Shown here: positions 1 to 6,255 of the stretch, piece by piece | Layout: every line of letters begins with the position of its first letter | How positions within the stretch are numbered: the stretch's first letter is position 1 | Source: Treponema sp. | Lineage (GTDB): Bacteria; Spirochaetota; Spirochaetia; Treponematales; Breznakiellaceae | Length of the DNA stretch: 11,389 nucleotides | NCBI GenBank assembly: GCA_031264475.1 | Contig: JAISEA010000106.1 | Location: forward strand, 1 to 11,389 | Reading direction: 5' to 3' | Translations under genes and position numbers: made by a program | The notes under the pieces: model-generated | Databases searched by the model: none | Seen by the model: only the letters and a program-made list of their open reading frames with translations | Told to the model about the DNA's origin: nothing

Positions 1-145
1 AAACTTTTTCCCGCGCTGTCCGATACAACTTGACTTTCGCGCCGCAATGCGGACAGGTTAATATATCGTTATATCTGATATGGTAAAAGTAGTTTATAGC
101 CGCCTGTTCGGTCGGGAAATGGCTGTTAAACTCAAAAAACGTCAT
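1..145 (-). CDS. IS1595/ISXO2-type transposase, N-terminal part (runs off window)
   Basis: Reading the minus strand from the ATG at 145-143 gives an open frame of 48 residues that continues past the window edge. Seen: it opens MTFFEFNSHFPTEQAAINYF and then has CPHCG at residues 31-35, the first knuckle of a zinc ribbon. This layout (a short FPTE..A...Y helix followed by a CPxCG knuckle) is typical of the N-terminal zinc-ribbon domain of IS1595/ISXO2-family transposases, whose DDE-type catalytic domain would lie beyond the window. A perfect GGAGG ribosome binding site lies at 160-156, ten bases before the ATG, and a promoter is visible further upstream. The catalytic half cannot be seen, so whether the element is intact is unknown. 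It is transcribed away from the gene starting at 323. Confidence 0.72.
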   Translation of the reverse strand, partial: MTFFEFNSHFPTEQAAINYFYHIRYNDILTCPHCGAKVKLYRTAREKV

Positions 146-182
146 CTTATGATAACCTCCGTTCTGTTTATATTACGAAGGT

Positions 183-211
183 TATATAAGTTTATGGTCA
201 AAACCGTTCAA
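183..211 (-). promoter_or_regulatory. Candidate sigma70-type promoter for the transposase
   Basis: On the minus strand TTGAAC (211-206) and TATATA (188-183) are separated by exactly 17 bases. Transcription would start near 176, leaving a leader of about 30 bases that contains the GGAGG at 160-156. Spacing and position fit well, but the region is AT-rich and chance matches are possible. Confidence 0.45.
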
Positions 212-322
212 ATTTGTTGACTAATTTTGCATTGTATACGTCAGGGTATAATCCCGTAACTTTTTAATAAAAATATCTCGTTAATTATTTTATAAGTCAA
301 GGGTGTAAATAAGACATATTAT

Positions 323-898
323 ATGGTAAAAACAAATAAAATATCAGTATTTGACGATAGTTTTGAAAATAAAACTATTATCACAAATTCGCCTGCAAGC
401 TTTGGAAGTGAGCCGAGTATAAAAAATGCACGGGGACTACTCGGCATTGAGTTCTTGAAAGACTACGATTTGCTTTTTGATTTTACTACTCAGCCTTATA
501 GTACCAGTGGGCTGTATTATAAACGCATTAACACGGAGAGAGATGAAAAGAGATTGTTTCCTTTGGAAGAAGCGTGGGTTGAGCGGATATTGGAATCGGG
601 GATTTATTCGTTTTATAGAACGCCTGAAGGAATTACGCTCGGAATTATCGAAGGGAGCGTTCTGAATACCGAATATGGTATAACCGAAAGAACAGTTATC
701 ACTAAGATTGACGGAAAACCGGTACAAGAAATAAGCGATAGGGATATTTGGAATATGGATATGTTTAAAATAAAGAATTTCACTGTTCTTGAAGACGGCA
801 ATGAACGGACAATGGAATTCAAGTTAGGAAACCGCTCATTCATACTTTCTGAGACGGAAGTCTCTTTAGAAACCCCGTATATTTGCCGAAAAAAATAA
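323..898 (+). CDS. Retropepsin-like/PDZ-like protein lacking its N-terminal catalytic part (possible gene remnant)
   Basis: 191 residues. Seen: residues 38-54 contain GLLGIEFLKDYDLLFDF, which resembles the C-terminal flap-and-strand segment of bacterial retropepsin-like aspartyl proteases (GLLGxDFL...DF). Residues about 104-168 resemble a compact PDZ-like domain (ITLGIIEGSV, then VITKIDGKPVQEI). Such proteins normally begin with a domain carrying the catalytic D-[TS]-G; no such motif is present, and the region before the ATG is full of stops in the forward frames. No ribosome binding site sits at a normal distance before the ATG at 323, and no signal peptide is visible. The parsimonious reading is a 5'-truncated gene, perhaps broken by the neighbouring IS element, although a short non-catalytic protein cannot be excluded. 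The next gene starts two bases after this stop codon, so translation through this frame may still matter. Confidence 0.55.
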   Translation: MVKTNKISVFDDSFENKTIITNSPASFGSEPSIKNARGLLGIEFLKDYDLLFDFTTQPYSTSGLYYKRINTERDEKRLFPLEEAWVERILESGIYSFYRTPEGITLGIIEGSVLNTEYGITERTVITKIDGKPVQEISDRDIWNMDMFKIKNFTVLEDGNERTMEFKLGNRSFILSETEVSLETPYICRKK

Positions 899-899
899 T

Positions 900-1844
900 A
901 TGAGATCTATATCCAAGACATTTCCTGTAGTGCTAGTCTCTTTTTTCTTCTTAAGCGCTTCCATTTGGGAAGGTTCCGCGGCTATTGCGCCGCCAAGTAT
1001 TCTGCCTGAGACAGGGTTTTATGCGGCGACCAATTCTTTCCCGCAAAATACAGTAATCCTTGTTATCAATTTAGAGAATGAAAAAAACGTAGAAGTCACC
1101 GTGCGAGCTAGTCTCAACAACCCGAGTCTTTTGATCCTTCTTTCAAAGGAAGCGGCTGATGCGATATCGCTTTCAAATCAATACACAGGCAGGGTGCGCG
1201 TCATGCAATCTTCGGACGCGCCTTTAGCTTTTTCCGAGCGCGGCGAAAGAGTGGAAACGCCGAGTAATTTGGATCGTAACCCGACGACTCCAGCCGCCGC
1301 ACCTGAGACCACGTCCGTAGAAACAATCCCAGAGGAGACATCCACTCTGCCGTCCGCGGTTGAGGAAGAAGCGTCGACTCCACCGCCGTCCGTGGTTGAG
1401 GAGACTGATACAGCCGACTCCTTAGACAACACGGAGCTGGCTTTGGTTCCGACTGAGGAGCGACCTCCTGAAGGGGAAGTAGTGGTTCCAGAAGGGCCGG
1501 AAGTGGCGCCTATAGAAAAGGTGGAAAACCCCGATGAGGTTCCGTCTACGGATTCCAAGTCTCCAGAGGACTATTTTTCTGTGCCGGTGGTTTCGGCGAT
1601 GGAAAAGGGTAAATTTTATCTTCAGCTTATGTCTTTCAGGAAGCCTGAATTGGTTGAGAGCGCAATAGGGGAGATAAAAAAGATTGAAAACACGGATAAG
1701 TTGGTAATTCAAGTAACTGAATTGGACGGGCTACCGATTTACCGCATCTTGTTGGGTCCCATTGAACGGGCTGAAAGTCAAACACTATTGCAAACATTTA
1801 ACAAAATTGGATATACGGACGCCTTTGTATGGACAGGGAGATAG
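900..1844 (+). CDS. Secreted RlpA-like / SPOR-domain protein
   Basis: 314 residues. Seen: a signal peptide at 1-28 (basic MRSISK, hydrophobic VVLVSFFFLSA, cleavage near GSAA-I). Residues about 40-103 read like a double-psi beta-barrel of the RlpA type (YAATNSFPQNTVILVINLEN, VEVTVRASLNNP, RVRVM). A Pro/Glu/Thr/Val-rich low-complexity linker spans about 118-230, and a SPOR domain about 236-312 (KFYLQLMSFRKPELVESAI, then YRILLGPI and GYTDAFV). SPOR domains bind glycan strands stripped of stem peptides, which concentrate at division sites, so a periplasmic septal or cell-wall role is likely. In catalytic RlpA the VxDRGPF segment supplies the active-site Asp; here it reads VRASLNNP, so lytic activity is doubtful. 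The ATG starts two bases after the preceding stop without a clear ribosome binding site, suggesting translational coupling. Confidence 0.82.
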   Translation: MRSISKTFPVVLVSFFFLSASIWEGSAAIAPPSILPETGFYAATNSFPQNTVILVINLENEKNVEVTVRASLNNPSLLILLSKEAADAISLSNQYTGRVRVMQSSDAPLAFSERGERVETPSNLDRNPTTPAAAPETTSVETIPEETSTLPSAVEEEASTPPPSVVEETDTADSLDNTELALVPTEERPPEGEVVVPEGPEVAPIEKVENPDEVPSTDSKSPEDYFSVPVVSAMEKGKFYLQLMSFRKPELVESAIGEIKKIENTDKLVIQVTELDGLPIYRILLGPIERAESQTLLQTFNKIGYTDAFVWTGR

Positions 1845-1903
1845 CCTGCCACAAGACACAAGACAGCGAAGAAGATTTACCACACAGTCAAAGAAGTAAA
1901 AGA

Positions 1904-2042
1904 AGGGGGCGCTATTTCCGAAGCATCTCGGCAACCGTTGCCTTTGAGACGCGCCCCCTCGCTCCAGCCCGCACCATCCTCGCAAAAAGGTGGGCGGAGC
2001 AGTTTACCCCCCCAAGGGTGCGGTCTTCCGCTACCCCCCAAT
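1904..2042 (+). repeat. Dispersed repeat family C, copy 1 (GGGGGCGC-ended palindromic element plus tail)
   Basis: Begins AGGGGGCGC (1904-1912), which pairs with GCGCCCCCT (1951-1959). Between them GGCAAC and GTTGCC (1930-1942) form a second nested palindrome. A GC-rich tail follows, with CCAGCCCGC, then GCGGTCTTCCGCTACCCCCC near 2020-2039. The same ends and tail recur in the same orientation at 10440-10568 and inverted at 2466-2574. The inner part differs from the other copies, so this is a diverged member. Confidence 0.65.
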
Positions 2043-2043
2043 C

Positions 2044-2095
2044 CACCCGAAGGGTGTCAGACGACTTCGCACGGGACTGTGTACGGAAGGCAGAC
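2044..2095 (+). repeat. Dispersed repeat family D, single copy
   Basis: A small hairpin CACCC-GAA-GGGTG is followed by TCAGACGACTTCGCACGGG, a degenerate TTGT stretch and GTACGGAAGGC. It is a direct repeat of 9425-9477, matching at most positions. It includes GTGTCAGACgAC, a one-base variant of the palindrome found in the units further on. Confidence 0.6.
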
Positions 2096-2100
2096 TAAAC

Positions 2101-2289
2101 TATACGTGTGTATGAAACCTTTATACGTGTGTATCAGACTTTTATACGTGTGTATAAAACCTTTATACGTGTGTATAAAACTTTTATACGAGCGTATCAA
2201 ACCTCCATAAGCGCTTGTCAAACCTTCATAAGCGCTTATCAAACATCCATACACGCTTATTAAACTTTTATACGCGCTTGTCAAATACT
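2101..2289. repeat. Tandem array of nine 21-bp units with palindromic cores
   Basis: Nine contiguous units start at 2101, 2122, 2143, 2164, 2185, 2206, 2227, 2248 and 2269, with no insertion or deletion. Each has a 12-base core followed by a spacer of roughly AAACCTT or AAACTTT. Units 1-4 carry ATACGTGTGTAT, unit 5 ATACGAGCGTAT, unit 6 ATAAGCGCTTGT, unit 7 the perfect palindrome ATAAGCGCTTAT, unit 8 ATACACGCTTAT and unit 9 ATACGCGCTTGT. The outer arms change together between unit types (ATAC/GTAT to ATAA/TTAT), so dyad symmetry is kept in units 1-5 and 7 while sequence drifts. Units 8 and 9 break the symmetry. A 21-bp period puts every core on the same helix face. Function unknown: a multi-site protein-binding array, iteron-like or centromere-like site, or a neutral tandem repeat are all possible. 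Confidence 0.92.
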
Positions 2290-2442
2290 GCCTCTGCCGA
2301 GCAACCAAGCTTTTTCGTGGTGTCAGACACTGCTGGGCAATCAAGCCTTGCCATGGTGTCAGACACCGCTCCTGCCGAGCAACCAAGCCCTGTCGTGGTG
2401 TCCGCTTGCTGGGCAACCAAGCCTTGTCGTAGTGTCAGACAC
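2290..2442 (+). repeat. Four imperfect 35-42 bp units ending in GTGTCAGACAC
   Basis: Units start near 2290, 2332, 2368 and 2408 and alternate longer (CTGCCGAGCAACCAAGC) and shorter (GCTGGGCAACCAAGCCTTG) versions. Each ends in the palindrome GTGTCAGACAC (2320-2330, 2356-2366, 2432-2442), except the third, which decays after GGTGTC (2397-2402). The alternation suggests duplication of a two-unit block. Further copies or variants of the palindrome occur at 2054-2064, 9663-9673 and 10585-10597. Confidence 0.8.
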
Positions 2443-2465
2443 GCTGGCGTAGGGGGTGTTCAAAC

Positions 2466-2574
2466 AGGAGGGTGGCGGAAGACCGTGCTTGTACGGGAAC
2501 CGAAGACAGAGGGCGCACCACATGGGCGACTGTTCGCCTCCCTCCGTTTATGGAAAGACGCGCCCCCCTCCTAC
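2466..2574 (-). repeat. Dispersed repeat family C, copy 2 (inverted)
   Basis: Read on the minus strand it starts TAGGAGGGGGGCGCGTCTTT, continues with TAAACGGAGG, GGGCGAC and GTGGTGCGCCC, and ends in GGTCTTCCGCCACCC. This matches the copy at 10440-10568 closely across the first 65 bases and again in the tail; the central part of the tail differs. Confidence 0.72.
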
Positions 2575-2610
2575 CTATGACTCTGGCGCCTACCTTGTGG
2601 CGGCGCACAC

Positions 2611-2810
2611 TTCCTAATAACGCGGAGGTTCTGCTTGTCTACAAGCGCAACCGTCATGTCAGTGGACGCGGAACCTCTTTTCGGACAACAACCCGCGTGA
2701 AGTATTTAAACACCCAAAGGGTGCAAGCGGAGCCGTCATGTCAGTGGAAGCGGCGCTCCCTTTCGGACAACAACCATTAGGAAGTATTTAAACAGTCTTC
2801 GGCTGTTGCA
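2611..2810 (-). repeat. Dispersed repeat family D, two inverted units with an 82-bp period
   Basis: CCGTCATGTCAGTGGA occurs at 2651 and again at 2733, giving an 82-bp period. Each unit then has a short GC-rich stretch, TTTCGGACAACAACC, GAAGTATTTAAACA and a terminal hairpin (CACCC-AAA-GGGTG or AACAGTC-TTC-GGCTGTT). On the minus strand this is the same module as at 9358-9530, including the CGCTTGTxTACAAGCG palindrome, which is decayed here (about 2630-2655). Confidence 0.75.
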
Positions 2811-2820
2811 ATTTTTTTGT
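2791..2820 (+). terminator. Hairpin plus T-run, possible intrinsic terminator just before moxR
   Basis: AACAGTC and GGCTGTT (one G-T wobble) form a 7-bp stem around TTC, followed by GCA and a run of seven T. It could stop leftward read-in to moxR. The stem is weak, and the same hairpin position in other family D copies lacks the T-run, so termination may be incidental. It overlaps the -35 box of the moxR promoter. Confidence 0.4.
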
Positions 2821-2834
2821 TTATGGCGTATAAA
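2806..2834 (+). promoter_or_regulatory. moxR promoter; predicts a leaderless transcript
   Basis: TTGCAA (2806-2811) and TATAAA (2829-2834) are 17 bases apart. The -10 ends 6 bases before the ATG at 2841, so transcription would start at or next to the start codon. No Shine-Dalgarno sequence precedes the ATG. Confidence 0.55.
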
Positions 2835-2840
2835 TGATAC

Positions 2841-3794
2841 ATGGATTTTCAGGAAATTGTGAAAGAAGTAAAGACAGTAATGGCACGGCGAATCGTAGGA
2901 CAGGACGAAATGGTTACCGCACTACTAACCGCACTCATCGCAGGCGGACATATCCTCCTCGAAGGCGTTCCCGGTCTCGCCAAAACCCTCGCCGTTAAAA
3001 GCCTCGCAGACATTACCGGACTACTCTTCAAGCGCGTCCAGTTCACGCCTGACCTTCTGCCAGCAGACCTCACCGGCACATTAGTATGGGAACAGTCTAC
3101 CAGCGTGTTTTCCGCGCGTAAGGGTCCCATCTTCGCCAACGTGATTCTGGCAGACGAAATCAACCGCGCTCCCGCAAAAGTGCAATCCGCCCTGCTTGAG
3201 GCTATGGAAGAGTCCCAAGTAACAATTGGCGAAACCTCCTACCGCCTGCCAGAACCGTTTTTCGTGCTTGCAACCCAAAACCCCATCGAACATGAAGGCA
3301 CTTACTCCCTGCCAGAAGCCGAGCTGGATAGGTTTTTGATGAAACTCTTGGTGAAATACCCCACGCCTGACGAGGAAGTGAAAATCCTCTACCTTACGGC
3401 GGATAAAAAGGAAACCCAGGAACTCCCCCGCGTACTGAATTCCATTACCCTGAAGTTGCTTCGCACCACAGCGGAAAAAGTCCATGTTGATGAACGAGTA
3501 GCGAACTATATGGTCTCCATCGTCAGCGCAACTCGTCCAGCGAAAACAACGAAGGAAGGCGTCTACAAATACGTGTCCTACGGTGCGTCTCCGCGGGCAT
3601 CCATAGCGTTATTTAAATGCTCGCGGATTCACGCCCTATTTGAAGGACGCGCCTTCGTTACTCCTGACGACGTGAAAGCCGTGTCAATCCCGATTCTGCG
3701 CCACCGAGTAGCGCTTTCCTATGAAGCCGAGGCTGACGGTCTGGATGTTGACGCAATAATTTCACGTATTCTGAATCTGGTACCAGTGCCATAA
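2841..3794 (+). CDS. MoxR-family AAA+ ATPase
   Basis: 317 residues, the usual length for a MoxR (AAA_3) ATPase. Seen: the N-terminal RRIVGQDEMV motif (16-25), Walker A GVPGLAKT (42-49), Walker B VILADE (101-106) followed by INRAPAKVQSALLEAMEE, sensor 1 TQNP (145-148), the LDRF arginine-finger segment (162-165) and the sensor 2 region GASPRAS (248-254). The lid domain ends at LNLVPVP. MoxR proteins are cytoplasmic chaperone-like ATPases that usually activate VWA-domain partners encoded beside them, commonly with a DUF58 gene immediately downstream. Here no DUF58 or VWA gene follows; a repeat unit and purA do, so its partners must be encoded elsewhere or be absent. The ATG at 2841 gives the expected N-terminus and sits 6 bases after a good -10 box. 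Confidence 0.93.
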   Translation: MDFQEIVKEVKTVMARRIVGQDEMVTALLTALIAGGHILLEGVPGLAKTLAVKSLADITGLLFKRVQFTPDLLPADLTGTLVWEQSTSVFSARKGPIFANVILADEINRAPAKVQSALLEAMEESQVTIGETSYRLPEPFFVLATQNPIEHEGTYSLPEAELDRFLMKLLVKYPTPDEEVKILYLTADKKETQELPRVLNSITLKLLRTTAEKVHVDERVANYMVSIVSATRPAKTTKEGVYKYVSYGASPRASIALFKCSRIHALFEGRAFVTPDDVKAVSIPILRHRVALSYEAEADGLDVDAIISRILNLVPVP

Positions 3795-3835
3795 AGGGTG
3801 GGCTGGCAAAGGGCGCGTAACAAAAGGACTTTGCT

Positions 3836-3904
3836 TGTCCAGGTCAGCGCACCCTTCCAAACAACAACCATTAAGAAGTCATTAAATAGGCTTTGCCTGT
3901 TTCA
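3836..3904 (-). repeat. Dispersed repeat family D, diverged copy between moxR and purA
   Basis: CCAAACAACAACCATTAAGA (3857-3876) matches the family D core at 2765-2783, where CGGACAACAACCATTAGGA is seen. A tail GTCATTAAATAGGC-TTT-GCCTGTTT follows, with a short hairpin in the usual place. CTTGTCCAGGTCAGCG before it corresponds to the GTCAGTGGAAGCG part of other units. It fills the gap between two genes and ends about 20 bases before the purA start. Confidence 0.6.
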
Positions 3905-3923
3905 CAGACTAAAAGGGAAAAAC

Positions 3924-5153
3924 ATGAAAGTAGTCGTTATAGGCGCCCAATGGGGCGATGAAGGCAAGGGAAAGATAGTCGATTACCTTGCGAATGAGGC
4001 GCAGATAATAGTGCGCTATGCGGGCGGGGCGAACGCGGGGCATACTATCGTCATCGGCGATGAGGAGTACGCCTTGCATCTCGTACCATCAGGAATCCTT
4101 TATCAGGATAAGATGGTGATTCTGGGCGCGGGCATGGTCATAGACCCCTCCGCTCTGTTCAACGAACTGCAGATGCTTGAAGACAGAGGCGTTGACACAG
4201 CAGGGCGGGTATTCATCTCGGACCGCGCCCATATCGTGCTCCCGCGCTACATCCGTATTGACAAAGAACGAGACGCGGCGCGGAAAAAGCCCATCGGCAC
4301 GACAGGACGCGGTATCGGTATCACATACTCAATGAAAAGCGACCGAGACGGCATCCGCCTCGCGGACCTATCGTGGGCTGAGAAAATGGACGAACTAGAC
4401 GCAGGCGACCGCGCCTACCTTGAACCGTTTATCGACCGACTACAAAAGATGTCGATTGATCTATCGTCCTACCTTTTTCATCACAAGAACGCGCAAACCC
4501 TGTTCGAGGGCGCTCAAGGCGCACTCCTCGACCTGGACCTTGGCACCTACCCCTATGTATCAAGCGGAACGTCATGCGCGGCAGGCGCGGCTATCGGCGG
4601 ATGCGTCGGACCGCGCGCGCTAGACAAGGTTCTTGGCGTATTCAAAGCCTACTCAACCCGCGTAGGAAACGGTCCCTTCCCCAGCGAATTTGACGCGGAT
4701 TCCGAAGACGAATTGTGCCGCTTTGTGCGAGACACAGGACGAGAATTCGGCGTAACGACCGGTCGCCCCCGCAGGTGCGGCTATCTTGACCTCGTCGCCC
4801 TGCGCTACGCCTGCTTAACCAATTCCATAGATTCCTTGGTGATGACCCACCTCGATGTTTACGATTCACTTGACGAAATTAAAGCCTGCGTCGCTTACAA
4901 AATCAACGGCGATATTGTGGAGACTTTCCCCGCGTCCATTGACGCGCTCAACAACGCAAAACCGGTTCTTCGCTCCTTCCGTGGGTGGAAAAAGAACCTG
5001 TCTAGCGCACTTACGTACGATGAGTTTCCGGTAGAAGCGATGGAATACATAGAGTTCATCGAGCGGTTCTGTGAAACGCCGATTGATATTGTGTCCGTGG
5101 GGTATGATCGCCGGGCGACGATCATCAGAAGAAGTCCATGGAGACTTAAATAA
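3924..5153 (+). CDS. purA: Adenylosuccinate synthetase
   Basis: 409 residues. It joins IMP and aspartate using GTP to make adenylosuccinate, the first committed step from IMP to AMP, in the cytoplasm. Seen: the family signature QWGDEGKGK (9-17) with catalytic Asp12, NAGHT (37-41) with catalytic His40, GTTGRGIG (126-133), FEGAQG (194-199), RVGNGPFP (246-253), and TTGRPRRCGYLDL (278-290), the loop that contacts substrates. The start at 3924 is chosen because MKVVVIGAQWGDEG is the canonical N-terminus and AAAGGGA precedes it at proper spacing. The frame stays open back to 3798, but those 42 codons lie inside a repeat unit and have no family match. Somewhat shorter than the usual roughly 425-430 residues, yet all key motifs are intact. 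No terminator is obvious after the stop. Confidence 0.97.
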   Translation: MKVVVIGAQWGDEGKGKIVDYLANEAQIIVRYAGGANAGHTIVIGDEEYALHLVPSGILYQDKMVILGAGMVIDPSALFNELQMLEDRGVDTAGRVFISDRAHIVLPRYIRIDKERDAARKKPIGTTGRGIGITYSMKSDRDGIRLADLSWAEKMDELDAGDRAYLEPFIDRLQKMSIDLSSYLFHHKNAQTLFEGAQGALLDLDLGTYPYVSSGTSCAAGAAIGGCVGPRALDKVLGVFKAYSTRVGNGPFPSEFDADSEDELCRFVRDTGREFGVTTGRPRRCGYLDLVALRYACLTNSIDSLVMTHLDVYDSLDEIKACVAYKINGDIVETFPASIDALNNAKPVLRSFRGWKKNLSSALTYDEFPVEAMEYIEFIERFCETPIDIVSVGYDRRATIIRRSPWRLK

Positions 5154-5164
5154 CCCATAAAAAC

Positions 5165-5193
5165 TTGCCAAAAAGAGCGAAATTTGTTAATAT
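5165..5193 (+). promoter_or_regulatory. Promoter of the barrel-protein gene; predicts a leaderless transcript
   Basis: TTGCCA (5165-5170) and TAATAT (5188-5193) are 17 bases apart, and the -10 ends 6 bases before the ATG at 5200, the same geometry as at moxR. No Shine-Dalgarno sequence is present. It separates the barrel/Ig-OmpA pair from purA transcriptionally, although read-through from purA is also possible. Confidence 0.55.
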
Positions 5194-5199
5194 AGAAGT

Positions 5200-6255
5200 A
5201 TGAATAAGATCATTATTTCGATAAAGAGAGACAAATCGCTCTACTTCTTACCGATTTTTCTGCAAATTCTCTTTCAAATCATTTTCGTGAACCGTATTAA
5301 CGCTTACGACCCGCCAATAGGCGCGGAAGGGCTATTTTTATTAGGGTATCCTGGATTCATAACAACCGCCGAATCTTCGGCGGGCAGTATACTATTCCTA
5401 CCTTCGGTTCAGGCGGCGGTCATAAATCCAGCGCTTGTAGCGGAACTACAGCGGATCTCCGCAGACTTAGGCTACACGGCGCTCGTTCAAACAAAAGACG
5501 GAACGGACTTAGGGAACGCCTTTTACGCCGGTATGCTTTTCCCCACCCGTTTCGGTGTATTTTCAGGCGCGGCTCAGGGAGTGCTTTCCTCCATAAATGG
5601 CTTTAATTTTGGTAACGTCCTGCTTGCGCGAGGCGGATTCGCCCGCGACGTAACAGAAAGACTCAATGTAGGCGTGGGAATATTCGGAGGCGGCGTTTTT
5701 GGCGACGTCTTCAACGACTGGGCGCTCGCTATGGACGCAGGCTTCATGTATAAACTCGGCAAGTTAGGTGGGTTGAAAGACGCACGTTATGGAATCGTTC
5801 TTTCAAATATGGGAAAAACCTTTACCCATGAATCTGAGATATTTCCCGCAATCTTCACCCCCAAGGCGGGATTCGCCGCGAATTTTTTAGATAAAGAGAA
5901 AATTACCGCAGGCTTCTCCGTTGACCTTTCGTTCCCCCTATTTCAAAACGTGATCTTCAACACAGGACTACAATTCTTTATAGCGAACCTGATCGTCGTT
6001 TCTACAGGGTGGGATGTAAACATCCGCGAGGTGGAGCGAGGCGGCGATATACATCTGCCGTCCTTTGGCATTGGCGTACGGTTCACGGTGGGTAATTTTA
6101 TGAACAGACAAGCGTGGGAAGGCAGTGATTTCATGATTTCCAGCGCATGGCGTCAGATTCACGATGGAATACAGATCATTTCAGCGGGAGCGTCTCTTAA
6201 CTTAGGCGTCCGGGACAATGAGCCGCCCGTTATTACTATAGAGGAGGGAGAATGA
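5200..6255 (+). CDS. FadL/UPF0164-like outer-membrane beta-barrel protein
   Basis: 351 residues. Seen: a long signal peptide (basic start MNKIIISIKRDK, hydrophobic core 14-30, cleavage near INA-Y at 35/36). The mature start has GYPGFITTAESSAG (49-62) and AAVINPALVAELQ (72-84), which resembles the conserved N-terminal segment of FadL/PorV/UPF0164-type barrels, where a xxNPAxLA motif plugs the pore. The remainder alternates short amphipathic strands and glycine turns (GVGIFGGGVFGDVF, AGFMYKLGKLGGL, FGIGVRFTVGNF), as expected for a beta-barrel. UPF0164 proteins are a Treponema family related to FadL, linked to transport of hydrophobic molecules. Assignment to UPF0164 rather than a sister FadL/PorV-like group is by pattern only. 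The stop overlaps the next start (ATGA), so the two are translated together. Confidence 0.72.
   Translation: MNKIIISIKRDKSLYFLPIFLQILFQIIFVNRINAYDPPIGAEGLFLLGYPGFITTAESSAGSILFLPSVQAAVINPALVAELQRISADLGYTALVQTKDGTDLGNAFYAGMLFPTRFGVFSGAAQGVLSSINGFNFGNVLLARGGFARDVTERLNVGVGIFGGGVFGDVFNDWALAMDAGFMYKLGKLGGLKDARYGIVLSNMGKTFTHESEIFPAIFTPKAGFAANFLDKEKITAGFSVDLSFPLFQNVIFNTGLQFFIANLIVVSTGWDVNIREVERGGDIHLPSFGIGVRFTVGNFMNRQAWEGSDFMISSAWRQIHDGIQIISAGASLNLGVRDNEPPVITIEEGE

Larger units (their letters stand above)
1845..2840. other. Repeat-dense intergenic region with no convincing gene
   Basis: About one kilobase without a protein that looks real. Several frames stay open here, but only because the repeats have periods divisible by three or are GC-rich; none has a recognisable domain. 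In order it holds a family C copy (1904-2042), a family D copy (2044-2095), the 21-bp array (2101-2289), four GTGTCAGACAC units (2290-2442), an inverted family C copy (2466-2574), two inverted family D units (about 2611-2810), and the moxR promoter. No tRNA or rRNA is apparent. Confidence 0.75.

Noticed and set aside
247..252. TATAAT as a plus-strand promoter for the gene at 323
   Set aside because: The possible -35 boxes are 14 or 24 bases away, outside the usual range; the hexamer may belong to the IS end instead.
1178..1558. 126-codon minus-strand Ser/Thr-rich frame
   Set aside because: It is the shadow of the low-complexity Pro/Glu linker of the SPOR protein.
2101..2289. CRISPR array
   Set aside because: The units are contiguous 21-bp repeats with no unique spacers, and no cas gene is present.
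2057..2416. Minus-strand open frame of 119 codons with seven-residue repeats (IHTYKGF-like)
   Set aside because: The 21-bp period is divisible by three, so frames through the array stay open on both strands. No ribosome binding site, no domain, and the frame crosses two unrelated repeat types.
1829..2780. Overlapping plus-strand frames of 89-121 codons
   Set aside because: They run through families C and D and the palindrome units, have Pro/Arg/Ser-rich random composition and no match to any fold I recognise.
3798..3923. 42-codon N-terminal extension of purA
   Set aside because: It lies within a family D repeat, has no resemblance to PurA, and the canonical start at 3924 has a ribosome binding site.
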